Part shown: piece after piece, positions 30,339 through 39,606 of the stretch
How the letters are laid out: each line of letters starts with the position of its first letter
Position numbering within the stretch: the first letter of the stretch is position 1
Origin: ZC4RG30 sp963777735
GTDB lineage: Bacteria; Pseudomonadota; Gammaproteobacteria; Steroidobacterales; Steroidobacteraceae
Assembly: GCA_963777735.1 (NCBI GenBank)
Contig: CAVZRQ010000002.1
Span: forward strand, 1 to 64,000
Reading direction: 5' to 3'
Length of the DNA: 64,000 nt
Notes under the pieces: generated by a model
Told to the model about the DNA's origin: nothing
Database searches by the model: none
The model's input: the letters and a program-made list of their open reading frames with translations, nothing else
Translations under genes and position numbers: made by a program

Positions 30339-30724
30339 CGTACTACCAGCTTGCCTATGCGCACCTGGCGACGATTGTCCCGGCATTCTTCATCGGAACG
30401 ATCCTGCTGTTCATGAAGAAAGGGACGCCCCTGCACAAGTTCCTCGGCCGGATCTACATGCCGCTGATGCTGGTGACGGCGATCATCACCCTCTTCATGC
30501 CGGCGCTCGTTGGACCGCGGATCGGAGGGCACTTCGGTTTCATCCACCTGTTCAGCCTGTTGGTGCTGTACTCCGTGCCGTCAGCGTATCTCCACGCCCG
30601 CCGGGGAAACGTGGCAAAGCACCGCTCGGCGATGGTTGGTCTGTATGTGGGTGGAATACTCATCGCTGGCACATTTGCATTCATGCCGGGGCGGCTGATG
30701 AATCAGTGGCTGTTTCAGGGGTGA
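30335..30724 (+). CDS. DUF2306-type membrane protein
   Basis: 129 residues with four hydrophobic helices. LATIVPAFFIGTILLFMKKG, TPLHKFLGRIYMPLMLV with the conserved HKxLG, and FIHLFSLLVLYSVPSAYLHA, RRGNVAKHRSAMVGLYVGG are family features. Conserved His residues near helix ends suggest metal or quinone-related roles, but no function is established. Last gene of the overlapping set. Confidence 0.7.
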   Translation: MTYYQLAYAHLATIVPAFFIGTILLFMKKGTPLHKFLGRIYMPLMLVTAIITLFMPALVGPRIGGHFGFIHLFSLLVLYSVPSAYLHARRGNVAKHRSAMVGLYVGGILIAGTFAFMPGRLMNQWLFQG

Positions 30725-30800
30725 CCTTTCCGGTAGATGTGGCTATGCTCGGCCGACAACAATTACTGCCACATCGGCTTTTCTGGGGGGACTGATTCAA

Positions 30801-31187
30801 ATGAATCGCAAATTCCAGTTGTCGGCTGCCTGTCTTGTGCTCGCATGGGGACTTGGCAGCTGCGGTGGCAGCAAGCCGCCGGAGGCTGCCGCGGCACCGG
30901 TCAATCCCAATGCCGTCACCGATGCCATGGTGGGCGAGTGGCAGGGCGTCGAGGGCACTTTCCTCCGCGTTGAAGGCGGCGGCGGCAAGTACCAGATCAC
31001 GATCCAGAATCTGGACGGCCCGAAGACTTTCGAGGGCCGCAAGCTCGGCGATCGCATCCAGTTCGAACGCGATGGCAAGAAAGAGCTGATCCGCAGCACC
31101 GACGGTGCGGGCACGGAAATGAAGTATCTCGACGGGAAGAAGGACTGCCTGTCGATCGTCAACGGCGAGGGTTACTGCCGGGATTGA
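30801..31187 (+). CDS. Lipoprotein of unknown function
   Basis: 128 residues. LVLAWGLGSCGGS gives a lipobox (LGSC), so the mature protein is lipid-anchored. An Ala/Pro-rich linker follows, then a small domain (GEWQGVEGTFLRVEGGGGKY, with ITIQNLDGPKTF) with lipocalin-like alternating strands. It stands alone, converging on the next gene. Confidence 0.6.
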   Translation: MNRKFQLSAACLVLAWGLGSCGGSKPPEAAAAPVNPNAVTDAMVGEWQGVEGTFLRVEGGGGKYQITIQNLDGPKTFEGRKLGDRIQFERDGKKELIRSTDGAGTEMKYLDGKKDCLSIVNGEGYCRD

Positions 31188-31196
31188 TGCCTTCGA

Positions 31197-31988
31197 TCAG
31201 CCGACGGCGTGCAGCCGGGTGAGCGTCGAAAGCGGCTGGATGTTGGTGTATTTCACCAATTCGGCGCCCAGTTCAGCGCCCGATTTTGTCGTGGCCGCGT
31301 CATAGGCGGCTTCGTCGCGGATGTAGATGTGGGCTGAATTCATCACGACCGGCTTGCCACCGGCGGCACCGGCAGCACCGTTGGTCACCTCGATGCGGCG
31401 TATGGCGGTGTTGCCGTAAAGCTCCGCCATTCTCGGGAAAAAGGTTTCCGCGAAGTACCTCGCGTCGATGGTCGCGCCTTCCCTGGCAGGGAAATACGTG
31501 GAGAAACAAAGGCTGTCTACCGGCACGGACTGTCTGTCGTCGCCCAGCGCCGAGAGGACCTGATCTACCTGGCCGATCATGGGGGCCGCGGTGACGGTGG
31601 CCATGCTGGCCGTGACCTCTTTCATGCCAGCAGTATTGCGCTTGGAGAATTCGATGACGTCGCGGAACCAGATGTTGACCGTGCCAATGATCTGCGGCGC
31701 CGGCGCGCCTTCTGCCACGGGCATGGGTACGCGCAACTCGACACGGTCGATGCTGTTTTCATACACCCGCTTGAGCAGCGGCAGGTGGGAGTCCCGGAAC
31801 AGATCCGCATTGAACGTGGCGCCTTCCGAAGGCCGGAAGATCATCGACAGGCAATAGGTGGTCGGGGGAGTTGCCGGTGCCGCTGCAGGCTGTGCTGCGC
31901 GCAGTCTCGTGGACAAGGACGCTGCCATGGCACCGAGCGCGGCCGTGTGCCCGATGCCTCCCAATGCTGCACGCCTGGAGATGCCCAT
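31197..31988 (-). CDS. Tat-exported protein with two EthD-like domains
   Basis: 263 residues, minus strand. MGISRRAALGGIGHTAAL is a twin-arginine signal, so it should be exported folded. Two similar halves follow: CLSMIFRPSEGATFNADLF with HLPLLKRVY, and CFSTYFPAREGATIDARYF with FFPRMAELY. Both have the EthD-like dimeric alpha/beta barrel layout (DUF-type, ethyl tert-butyl ether degradation protein D family). The duplication would make a barrel within one chain. Ligand unknown. Converges with the lipoprotein at 30801. Confidence 0.68.
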   Translation of the reverse strand: MGISRRAALGGIGHTAALGAMAASLSTRLRAAQPAAAPATPPTTYCLSMIFRPSEGATFNADLFRDSHLPLLKRVYENSIDRVELRVPMPVAEGAPAPQIIGTVNIWFRDVIEFSKRNTAGMKEVTASMATVTAAPMIGQVDQVLSALGDDRQSVPVDSLCFSTYFPAREGATIDARYFAETFFPRMAELYGNTAIRRIEVTNGAAGAAGGKPVVMNSAHIYIRDEAAYDAATTKSGAELGAELVKYTNIQPLSTLTRLHAVG

Positions 31989-32154
31989 GATCGCTAACCC
32001 CCCTGACTGTCTTGTATTCTGGACGTGTCGTCGCTGACCTCAGTGCCTGAAGCCTGCTCGCCGCCTTTTCGGCCGAGCATAAACCCATCAGGCAGAGCCT
32101 ACAAACTGCCGTGGACTGCAGCAGCCAAGCCAAATGTCGCGAAGAGAGGATGAT

Positions 32155-32850
32155 GTGTACGAGCTGATCATCGCCAACAAGAATTATTCGTCCTGGTCCA
32201 TGCGCCCCTGGGTGCTGATGCGGGCGCTGCAGATCCCGTTTACCGAACGGCTACTGCCATTCCATACCAACAACGGCGCGGGAGATTTCCGCAATTTTTC
32301 ACCATCGGGAAGGGTGCCTTGCTTGATGGATGGTGATTTGAGGGTGTGGGATTCGCTGGCGATTGCCGAGTATCTCGCGGAGCGGCATGCCGGCGTGTGG
32401 CCGCAGGAACCCGCTGCGCGTGCGTGGGCCCGTTGCGCCGCTGCCGAAATGCACTCCGGGTTCCAGGCGTTGCGCAATGAGTGTTCCATGAGCGTGGGAC
32501 TGCGAATTCGACTGCACCGGATCTCGCCGTCGCTGCAGGCGGATCTGTCGCGCCTGGATGCCTTGTGGACCGATGGGCTCGATGCTCACGATGGGCCGTG
32601 GCTGGCAGGCAAACAGTTCACCGCCGTGGATGCCTTCTTTGCGCCGGTGGCAACGCGGGTGCAGACCTACGGTCTGGCGCTTTCACAGCCAGCTGCGCAG
32701 TACGTGCAGCGGTTGCTGGATCTCACGCCCGTGGTCGAATGGATGGATGCCGGCATCGCCGAGCCCTGGCGCGATGCCGGGCATGAAGACGATGTGATGG
32801 CGCACGGAGAAATCACCCAGGACCTGCGCGCCCCGCAGCGGCCGGCATGA
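32155..32850 (+). CDS. Glutathione S-transferase family protein
   Basis: About 231 residues from GTG 32155, chosen because AGAGAGGA is just upstream and homologues begin at this point; ATG 32134 would add seven residues. ELIIANKNYSSWSMRPWVLM, FSPSGRVPCLMDGDLRVWDSLAIAEYLAE (cis-Pro in VPCL, then DSLAIAEYL) and the C-terminal FTAVDAFFAPVATRV match GSTs related to Ser-type enzymes. Overlaps mltA by four bases (ATGA), so the two are coupled. Confidence 0.82.
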   Translation: MYELIIANKNYSSWSMRPWVLMRALQIPFTERLLPFHTNNGAGDFRNFSPSGRVPCLMDGDLRVWDSLAIAEYLAERHAGVWPQEPAARAWARCAAAEMHSGFQALRNECSMSVGLRIRLHRISPSLQADLSRLDALWTDGLDAHDGPWLAGKQFTAVDAFFAPVATRVQTYGLALSQPAAQYVQRLLDLTPVVEWMDAGIAEPWRDAGHEDDVMAHGEITQDLRAPQRPA

Positions 32851-34052
32851 TGTGGAGCTTCCGGCTGCGACAGGCGCAGGCTGTGGTGGCAATGGTTCTG
32901 CTGCTCGGAGGTTGCACGACAGGACCATCGAAACCGGTGCCTGGTCCGCAGGAGGTGCTGCCACCCCTGGTGCGCTTCGACGCTGTTGGCTGGGAGGCGT
33001 TGCCGGGCTGGCGCGAGGATGATCTGACCCAGGCCTGGCCGGCGTTGCTGGAAAGTTGCCGCGCACCGCGATTGCAGGAGGTGTGGGGCGAATTCTGTCG
33101 CGCGGCCCTGTTGGTAGCGCCGCGTGACGGCATCGCGCAGCGGGCGCTGCTGGTTGCGCGCCTGCGCGCCTACCGCGTGATCACGGAAAGCCAGGATTCG
33201 AAACGCGAGATCCGCGATACGGGAATGATCACGGGGTACTACGAACCCGTGCTGAAGGGATCGCGAAAACGTGGCGGCTCCTTCCAGACGCCTCTGTATG
33301 CAGTGCCCGATGATCTCGTGAGTGTGGAGCTCGGGGATCTGTACCCGGCGCTCAAGGGTGAGCGCATTCGTGGTCGGCTGCAGGGGCGACGCATCACGCC
33401 ATTTCCGGATCGCGCGCAGCTCGCGGATGGCAAGGTGCTGGCCGGCCGCGAGATCGTCTGGGTCGACAGTGCCATCGATGCGTTCTTCCTGCAGATCCAG
33501 GGTTCAGGCCGTGTGCAGCTGGACGATGGCAGCACGCTGCGCGTGGCCTTTGCCGATGTGAATGGTCATCCGTACCGCGCGATCGGCCGGTATCTGGTCG
33601 AGCGCGGCGAACTGACCGTGGAGCAGGCGACCGCGCCGGGTCTGCGACAGTGGCTGGCAGAACATCCGGAGCGGCAGGCAGAGGTGTTCCATACCAATCC
33701 CAGTGTGGTGTTTTTTCGCGAAGAGAAACTGGGCGATCCCTCCGTGGGGCCACGTGGTGCGCTGTCGGTGCCGTTGACGACGGGGCGTTCGCTCGCCATT
33801 GATCCGCGGCTGCTGCCGCTGGGTGCACCGTTCTTCCTCTCGACCTCGCACCCGCAGACCGGCGCGCCGCTGCAACGCCTGATGCTGGCGCAGGATACCG
33901 GCGGCGCCATCCGTGGCGCGTTGCGCGCGGACCTGTTCTGGGGATTGGGCGCTGCAGCGGGCGATGCGGCGGGAAAGATGCGACACGATGGTGCGCTGTG
34001 GCTGCTGTGGCCGGCGAATCAGCCATTGCCCGCGGCGCAAGGCGCACGTTGA
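32847..34052 (+). CDS. mltA: Membrane-bound lytic transglycosylase A
   Basis: 401 residues. MVLLLGGCTTG is a lipobox. Family segments are present in order: TGMITGYYEPVLKGSRKR, PFPDRAQLADGKVLAGREIVWVD (partial), IQGSGRVQLDDG, NPSVVFFREE, and the active-site region LMLAQDTGGAIRGALRADLF ending GAAAGDAAGKMRHDG, with the catalytic Asp in AQDTGGAI. MltA cleaves peptidoglycan glycan strands to 1,6-anhydromuropeptides from the outer membrane. It overlaps the GST gene upstream. Confidence 0.93.
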   Translation: MMWSFRLRQAQAVVAMVLLLGGCTTGPSKPVPGPQEVLPPLVRFDAVGWEALPGWREDDLTQAWPALLESCRAPRLQEVWGEFCRAALLVAPRDGIAQRALLVARLRAYRVITESQDSKREIRDTGMITGYYEPVLKGSRKRGGSFQTPLYAVPDDLVSVELGDLYPALKGERIRGRLQGRRITPFPDRAQLADGKVLAGREIVWVDSAIDAFFLQIQGSGRVQLDDGSTLRVAFADVNGHPYRAIGRYLVERGELTVEQATAPGLRQWLAEHPERQAEVFHTNPSVVFFREEKLGDPSVGPRGALSVPLTTGRSLAIDPRLLPLGAPFFLSTSHPQTGAPLQRLMLAQDTGGAIRGALRADLFWGLGAAAGDAAGKMRHDGALWLLWPANQPLPAAQGAR

Positions 34053-34108
34053 CGGGAACCCTGTCTGCTGCCTATGGTCAGGTACTGTTTCGACAGGGAG
34101 AAAATTCC

Positions 34109-35059
34109 ATGAGCACTGATACGGATATCCTGCGGCGGCGCGTGATCCAGGGCGGCGTTGCAGCAGGCGTGATGGCTGCAACGAACGGTGTATTTGCCGC
34201 CGCGGCCGCGAGGCCTTTGGCCCCCATCCTCAAGACCATTCCTTCGACGGGCGAAAAACTGCCCGCTGTAGGCACGGGCACCAATGCGTATGGTGTGACC
34301 AGCGCCGAGGAACTGGCCGAGCTCAAACGCGTGCTGACAGCCATGCCCGGACTGGGTGGCAGCGTCATCGATACGGCGCGCGGCTATGGCAGTTCCGAGG
34401 AAGTGATCGGCAAGCTTCTGGCCGATATCGGCAATCGCGACAAGTTCTTCCTCGCCACCAAGACGCCGATGAGCGGCGACATGTCTGGCGGCAAGGCCGT
34501 GCTGGATGAATCGTTCCGCCGGCTGCAGGTGAGCAAGATCGACCTGCTGCAGATCCACAACCTCAATGGCCTGGATGCCCTGTTTCCGCACATGCTGGAA
34601 TACAAGGCGGCAGGCAAGGTGCGCTACGTAGGCATGAGCACCTCGACCGACAACCAGTATCCGCAGATGATCGATGCCATCGGCCGGCTCAAGCTCGACT
34701 TCATCCAGGTGGATTATTCCGTGGGCAATCGCGGTGCTGCCGACCAGGTGCTGCCGATGGCGCTGGAGAAGGGCCTCGGCGTGCTGATCAACGTGCCATT
34801 TGGTGGCCGTGGCCGCAGCTTCTTCCCGCGCGTGGCGGGCAAGGCCGTGCCGGAATGGGCGACGCAGGAATTCGATGCGACGACCTGGGCGCAGTTCTTC
34901 CTCAAGTACATCATTTCGCATCCGGCGGTGACGGCGGCCATTCCGGGCACGACCTCGATGGCGTTCCTGGAAGACAACCAGCAGGGTGGGCGCGGACGTC
35001 TACCCAATGCCGCGCAGCGCAAGAAGATGGAAGAGTTCTGGGACGCGATGCCCGCGTAG
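34109..35059 (+). CDS. Aldo/keto reductase with Tat-type signal
   Basis: 316 residues from ATG 34109, with AGGGAG upstream. RRRVIQGGVAAGVMAATNG is a twin-arginine-like leader. Catalytic tetrad candidates are Asp and Tyr in SVIDTARGYGSSEEVIGKLL, Lys in FLATKTPM and His in LLQIHNLNG. GVLINVPFGGRGR and ITSHPAVTAAIPGT-like sequence (IISHPAVTAAIPGT) form the NADPH end. Substrate unknown; exported members are often in sugar or redox contexts. A strong terminator follows. Confidence 0.83.
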   Translation: MSTDTDILRRRVIQGGVAAGVMAATNGVFAAAAARPLAPILKTIPSTGEKLPAVGTGTNAYGVTSAEELAELKRVLTAMPGLGGSVIDTARGYGSSEEVIGKLLADIGNRDKFFLATKTPMSGDMSGGKAVLDESFRRLQVSKIDLLQIHNLNGLDALFPHMLEYKAAGKVRYVGMSTSTDNQYPQMIDAIGRLKLDFIQVDYSVGNRGAADQVLPMALEKGLGVLINVPFGGRGRSFFPRVAGKAVPEWATQEFDATTWAQFFLKYIISHPAVTAAIPGTTSMAFLEDNQQGGRGRLPNAAQRKKMEEFWDAMPA

Positions 35060-35074
35060 GCCGCAGTGATTGCA

Positions 35075-35107
35075 GCAGGAGCGCACCGGATGCGCTCCTG
35101 CTTCCTT
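35075..35107 (+). terminator. Intrinsic terminator after the aldo/keto reductase gene
   Basis: A perfect 11-bp stem (GCAGGAGCGCA, 35075-35085, with TGCGCTCCTGC, 35091-35101) and five-base loop CCGGA, followed by TTCCTTT. It separates this gene from the convergent dodecin gene. Confidence 0.8.
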
Positions 35108-35128
35108 TGATCGATCTGCGAAGCCGAA

Positions 35129-35335
35129 TCAATCGGCGAGTACGAAGGTTACCTTCAGCAGCACGCGGTATTCGGTGATCTTGCCGCCCTTGCCGCACTC
35201 GACATCCATTTCCTTGACCCAGGCGCCCTTCACGTTCTTGAGCGTCTTGTTGGCGCGGGACACGCCTACCTGCACAGCGTCTTCGAAGCTCTTCTTGCTG
35301 CTCGCCTTGATCTCGGTCACTCGCGCTACGGTCAT
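35129..35335 (-). CDS. Dodecin
   Basis: 68 residues, the family's usual length. TVARVTEIKASSKKSFEDAV, KTLKNVKGAWVKEMDVECGK and ITEYRVLLKVTFVL match dodecin, with the flavin-stacking Trp in GAWVKEMD. Dodecins form twelve-subunit shells that store riboflavin or FMN. ATG 35335 is preceded by AAGGAGATC. Confidence 0.92.
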   Translation of the reverse strand: MTVARVTEIKASSKKSFEDAVQVGVSRANKTLKNVKGAWVKEMDVECGKGGKITEYRVLLKVTFVLAD

Positions 35336-35371
35336 GATGATCTCCTTGCGTGACGGGACTTGAGTTGGAAC

Positions 35372-37237
35372 CTATTCGAGGCTGAAGGCCAGCAGCACAT
35401 TGCCCGGCCGGCCCACGAGCCCGCCGTAGCCTGCGTTCACGTACATCATTCCGCCGACCACGATCGGGCCCGGGCCATCCATGCTCGCGCCGTTGGCGGT
35501 GATGCCGTTGACGGTGTCGAAACTGCGATTGGCGTTGAACGTCCAGAGAATGCGGCCATCGTCGGCGGCGTAGGCGCGCAGGCCACCATCGTGCGCACCG
35601 CTGAACACCGCGCCGGGAATCGCCGTGACTGCGGCGCCCTGGCCTGCATCGCAGCCGGCTTTCTTCTCGCCGCAGAGCAAAGGCTGCGGCGGCATCTGCC
35701 AGGCGATGGCGCCGTCGGTGAGACGAATGGCCGTCATGCCGCCTGGCAAAGGGGCGAGGAAATCATTGGTGCCGGTGTAGAAGTTCACGCCATCGGAGGC
35801 GCCGCCCCATTGGCCACCGAGGCCACTGCCCTTGGCGAAGGCGCGCTGCCACACCAGTGCGCCCTTCTTCGCGGGATCGATCGCGTAGGCGATGCCCGAC
35901 TTCTGCGGGATGACCAGCAGTTCGCGCTTGCCGGCGCGGGTGAGGATGGGGGTGGCGGAGAAATCGTAATCGGGGCCGAGTACGGCAGGGCAGCCCGGAT
36001 TGTCGGGGTTGGTGGGCTGGCAGCCCATCGTCCAGTTGTCTGCTGCGGTGAACTGGTGGTGCCAGCGGATGGCGCCGGTCTTCTGATCGAAGGCGATGAC
36101 AGCATTGGTCATGGCCTGTGGCGGATCGGCAAAGGCATTGCCGGTGGCGGCGTAAACCAGCCCACGCTTCACATCGATCGAGGGCGCGGACCAGATGGAA
36201 CCACCTGCCGGGCCGTACATCTGCACGCCTGCCTTGTTCTTCGCACGCGGCTGCGCCGCATCGACCGTCCAGGTTTTCCACAGCACCTTGCCAGTGCTGG
36301 TGTCCAGTGCCGAGAGCGAACCGCGGAAGGTGCAGCAACTGTTGCCGTTGCTCGCGCCGCGGCCTTCCTCGCCCAGCCCCTGCACGCCGACGAACAAGCG
36401 GCCATCGTGGATGATCGGTGCGCCGGTGATGGCTGCGGAAGCGTGCTCATCGATCTTCTGCGTCCACACCTGTGCGCCGCTCTGCGCATCCACGGCGTAG
36501 ACATTGGCCTTGGTGTCGCCAAAGTAGACCGCTTGGCTGCGCTTGCCCTGCGCTGTGCGATAGGTCGCCACGGAAGGCGCGGTGCGCACGCCAGCCTGGG
36601 CGCGGAAGGTCCAGTAGGTGCAGCCGGTGCGGGGGTTCAGGGCATGCACTTCGCCATTCTCGCTGGCGACGAACAGGCGACCGCCGGCCACGGCGGGCTG
36701 CGTTCGAGCGGAGCCGACATTGGCGTAGCCGAAGGCCCATTTGAGCTTGAGGCGGGGGAGGTCGGCGGCTGTGATGCCACCATTGCGGGCATTCTGGTAG
36801 CGCGTGGCGTCGGTGCCATTGCCATGCCCGTTCCAGCTGGAGCCGCTGGTGGGGGATGCCATGGGGGTGGAATCGGTGCAGCGGTTAACGCCTTGCGCCT
36901 GCGGGGCGCCCGACAGCAGCTTGCCGGATGCGAACTGGGAGACCTGGCGGCGCTGCACGTCGTTCAGCAGGGCGCCCTGCTGCTGCATCTTGCCGTTGGT
37001 CAGTGCGGTAAGCACTGCTTCGGCAGTGAATTGCCGCAGCTGGGCGCGGGTGGGAGCCTTTTCGTTGGGCGTACCGGCGGCAGCGGGGTTCTCCTGGTGG
37101 CAGAGGGCGCACTGGATGGTGAATTGGAGTTCTTCTTCGGGAAGCTGGGCTGCCGTGGCGGGTGCTGCGGCGGCGCAGAGAAGGAACGCGGGAAGAAGAA
37201 GACGGATGGATTTGAAGCTCACCTGCGCGCCCCTCAA
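35372..37237 (-). CDS. PQQ-dependent dehydrogenase fused to cytochrome c (polyvinyl-alcohol-dehydrogenase-like)
   Basis: 621 residues, minus strand. A signal peptide (LLLPAFLLCAAAAPATAA) is followed by a short cytochrome domain with the heme motif CALCH. The rest is an eight-bladed PQQ beta propeller with repeated Trp-docking motifs such as GCTYWTFRAQAGVRTAPSV, VLWKTWTVD, and GRILWTFNANRSFDTVNG. The layout cytochrome-then-propeller is that of polyvinyl alcohol dehydrogenase (cytochrome), a periplasmic enzyme. A CC pair sits in NSCCTFRGS. The real alcohol substrate is unknown. Confidence 0.82.
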   Translation of the reverse strand: MRGAQVSFKSIRLLLPAFLLCAAAAPATAAQLPEEELQFTIQCALCHQENPAAAGTPNEKAPTRAQLRQFTAEAVLTALTNGKMQQQGALLNDVQRRQVSQFASGKLLSGAPQAQGVNRCTDSTPMASPTSGSSWNGHGNGTDATRYQNARNGGITAADLPRLKLKWAFGYANVGSARTQPAVAGGRLFVASENGEVHALNPRTGCTYWTFRAQAGVRTAPSVATYRTAQGKRSQAVYFGDTKANVYAVDAQSGAQVWTQKIDEHASAAITGAPIIHDGRLFVGVQGLGEEGRGASNGNSCCTFRGSLSALDTSTGKVLWKTWTVDAAQPRAKNKAGVQMYGPAGGSIWSAPSIDVKRGLVYAATGNAFADPPQAMTNAVIAFDQKTGAIRWHHQFTAADNWTMGCQPTNPDNPGCPAVLGPDYDFSATPILTRAGKRELLVIPQKSGIAYAIDPAKKGALVWQRAFAKGSGLGGQWGGASDGVNFYTGTNDFLAPLPGGMTAIRLTDGAIAWQMPPQPLLCGEKKAGCDAGQGAAVTAIPGAVFSGAHDGGLRAYAADDGRILWTFNANRSFDTVNGITANGASMDGPGPIVVGGMMYVNAGYGGLVGRPGNVLLAFSLE

Positions 37238-37374
37238 GCTTTGGAGCGCCAGATTATAGGAGCAATTCCTCCCACTGCGACGCTGCTCACAGTGGAAACC
37301 ATGATGCCGGTCATCTTCCGCACCGCACCCGAACTGTAGAATTCCGGAGCCAACGCACGGACATTCAAGCGCAG

Positions 37375-38682
37375 ATGACCCAAGACTCCGAAAGCTGGGA
37401 GCCGATTGAAGCAGCCCAGCTGCAGATCGGGCTGCATATCAGGATCAACCATCGCTGGTTTGATCACCCGTTCGTGCGCCGCAGTTTCCAGATCTCCTCG
37501 GAGCGCGAGATTGCAATCATCCGGGAAGTGCAGCTGACACGCATGTTCGTGGACCGGAGCCAGTCTGCTGCTGCGCCGGCCAGCGCAGAACCTGCCGCGG
37601 AACCCGTGGTCGATGCTGCGCCGGCAGTCGATGCGCACGCCGTGACAGCCCGGATCAAAGTGCAGCGGGTATCGCTGAACTCTGCGCGCGCCCGTGACCA
37701 GGTTACCTATGAACGCGTCAAAGCCCTGCTCGCCGCACTGAATTCCGCAGATGCAACCAGTGCCACGCTCGTGGACGACTTCGTGGATTATCTTGTCGCG
37801 ATCCTGAACAACAGCACGACGCCGTTCACACAGATGGCTTCCGCTGCACCGCTGCGATCCAGCAAGCGGTTTCTGCTGCAGACCAGCGATGCGGTCAGTC
37901 TGGTTGCGCTGGTCGGCAAGCGCATGGGACTGAAGGCCGCCCAGTTGCGGGTGCTCACCCAGGCCGCAGCCACCCACATACTGGGTCTTGCGCGCATGCC
38001 GCCGCACCTGCTGGATGAGGAGCCGAGTGGTGCGCCGTTCGAGAGCGAGTCGTACCACAACTACCCGCTGCTCAGCGCATCGATCCTGCAGCAATGTGGT
38101 GGCTTTTCTTCCGAAGTGCTGCGCGTCGTTCGCGAGCATCGGGAAAGACCGGACGGCAGCGGCTTTCCACGGCGACTGACTGCCGATGCCATACACCCGC
38201 TGGCACTGATTCTCGGCGCGGTGCGGAGTTTCCAGATCCGTTGCCGGAGTGATTCCTCGCCCGTGATCGCGCTGGCCCACCTGTACAAGCACTGCCGCGA
38301 AATCTATGGCGCTGAAGTGATTGGTCACCTGGCATCGGTGCTGCTGGTGCATCCGGTGGGAACCTATGTGCAGCTGTCGGATGGGCGCATCGCGCGCATC
38401 CAGAGCGTGAACGAGGCTGCGCGCACGTCGCCGGTCATCCAGGTCTATGAGGATGCGGCGACATTGCGCGATTCGGTAACGCTGGATCTGTCGCAGTGTC
38501 CGGGACTTTCCATCGTGCGGGCACTGGATACTTCGTATCTCCCGCCCCGCATGTTCGAGACTGCGCGCCGCGCGCATTCCAGCGCGGCGCCAGCCACGAC
38601 ACCTGCCGCCGCAGCACCGGCCGAGCCAGCCCAGCCCGCTGAGCCAGCCGAGCCGCTGGCTACTCAGGCATCCGGAGCGTAG
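37375..38682 (+). CDS. DUF3391 plus degenerate HD-GYP domain protein
   Basis: 435 residues. The N-terminus (IEAAQLQIGLHIRINHRWFD) is DUF3391, the usual partner of HD-GYP. An Ala-rich linker leads to the HD-GYP region, but the catalytic residues are altered: the HD pair reads THILGLARMP instead of HDIGK, and the later motif reads REHRERPDGSGFP instead of HHERxDGxGYP. It probably no longer hydrolyses cyclic di-GMP but may bind it or a partner. A C-terminal Ala/Pro tail (PAEPAQPAEPAEPLA) is low-complexity. Confidence 0.8.
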   Translation: MTQDSESWEPIEAAQLQIGLHIRINHRWFDHPFVRRSFQISSEREIAIIREVQLTRMFVDRSQSAAAPASAEPAAEPVVDAAPAVDAHAVTARIKVQRVSLNSARARDQVTYERVKALLAALNSADATSATLVDDFVDYLVAILNNSTTPFTQMASAAPLRSSKRFLLQTSDAVSLVALVGKRMGLKAAQLRVLTQAAATHILGLARMPPHLLDEEPSGAPFESESYHNYPLLSASILQQCGGFSSEVLRVVREHRERPDGSGFPRRLTADAIHPLALILGAVRSFQIRCRSDSSPVIALAHLYKHCREIYGAEVIGHLASVLLVHPVGTYVQLSDGRIARIQSVNEAARTSPVIQVYEDAATLRDSVTLDLSQCPGLSIVRALDTSYLPPRMFETARRAHSSAAPATTPAAAAPAEPAQPAEPAEPLATQASGA

Positions 38683-39597
38683 TGCCCCCAGAGGCTCTTG
38701 AACGACGCCAGCACGAACTGCCGGGAGTCGCCCCACTTCGCTTCATATTCCTTCGCCGGCCCTGAAGCATAGGCTTCATCCGGACCCATTCCCTTGATCA
38801 GCTGTTTTACCAGGCGATCATAGATCTGGAAGTACATGTCGCGCTGCGCCTGCAGCTCGGCGCGGGTGATGATCGGGCCATTGGCCGGCACGATGCGCGT
38901 GCCGTCGTTGGCGATTTTCAGCAGCCGGTCGTACGCGCCCACGAGGCCGCCGATCCAGCCGCCGGTCTGCCAGTCCATTACCGGCCAGCCGCTGCTGGAA
39001 ACCACGCCACCGGCCGCCAGGATGTTGGCCTTTGGCAGATGGACGTAGAGGTCGCCATCGGTGTGCGCCTGCCCGAGGTGGCCGTAGCTGATCTGCTCGC
39101 CGCCGAACTCGATTGAATCGTTGCTGAAGAAGCTCTTGTTCGGCTGAGCGACCTTCGGCATGGCGGGAAAAGGAGCCGCTGCCCAATCGACGGTGATCCT
39201 GCGCGTGAGCCAGAGCCGCGTGTTCTCGTGCGCGATGATGCGCGCGCCCTGCTTGCCGAGGACTTCATTGCTGCCGGTCTGGTCGGGGTGCCAATGCGTG
39301 TTGAACAGCGTGTGGACCTGCTTTGCGCCTACCGATTTCAGGGCCAGCTTCAGCAATGCGCCGGATTGCGCGCGGGCGCCGCCATCGACCAGCAGGGCGC
39401 CTTCGGCGCCACCCAGGGCGAGTACATTGCCGCCGCTGCCGGTGAGCAGGGAGAGCTTGCGGGCCGAGTGACTGCGCAGCAGGCCTGGCGGCAGCTTCGC
39501 GGGCCCACAGCGACTCGAGCGGTGCGGCAGCCAGCGCGGCGCCGGCAGAAGTGAGGGCGGCGGTCTGCAGGAAGCCGCGACGGGAAAGGAATGTCAT
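38664..39597 (-). pseudogene. Tat-exported MBL-fold hydrolase, frameshifted
   Basis: The N-terminal part, from ATG 39597 (LSRRGFLQTAALTSAGAALA, a twin-arginine signal), is in one frame; the remainder (KLSLLTGSGGNVLALGG to the stop at 38664) is in the next. The shift lies near 39490, between AREAAAR and LLRSHSARKLS. Metal motif THWHPDQTGSN has Gln in place of the last His of HxHxDH. C-terminal part includes GQAHTDGDLYVHLPKANILA. Either a sequence error or a real lesion. Last 19 bases overlap the convergent HD-GYP-like gene. Confidence 0.78.
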
Positions 39598-39606
39598 TGC
39601 GAAGCT

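Noticed and set aside
35360..37339. Open frame of about 660 codons on the + strand opposite the PQQ dehydrogenase
   Set aside because: It mirrors codon positions of a clear high-GC gene on the other strand and encodes no recognisable domain.
37234..38736. 500-codon minus-strand frame opposite the HD-GYP-like gene
   Set aside because: The + strand has a coherent DUF3391/HD-GYP protein; the antisense frame has no domain.
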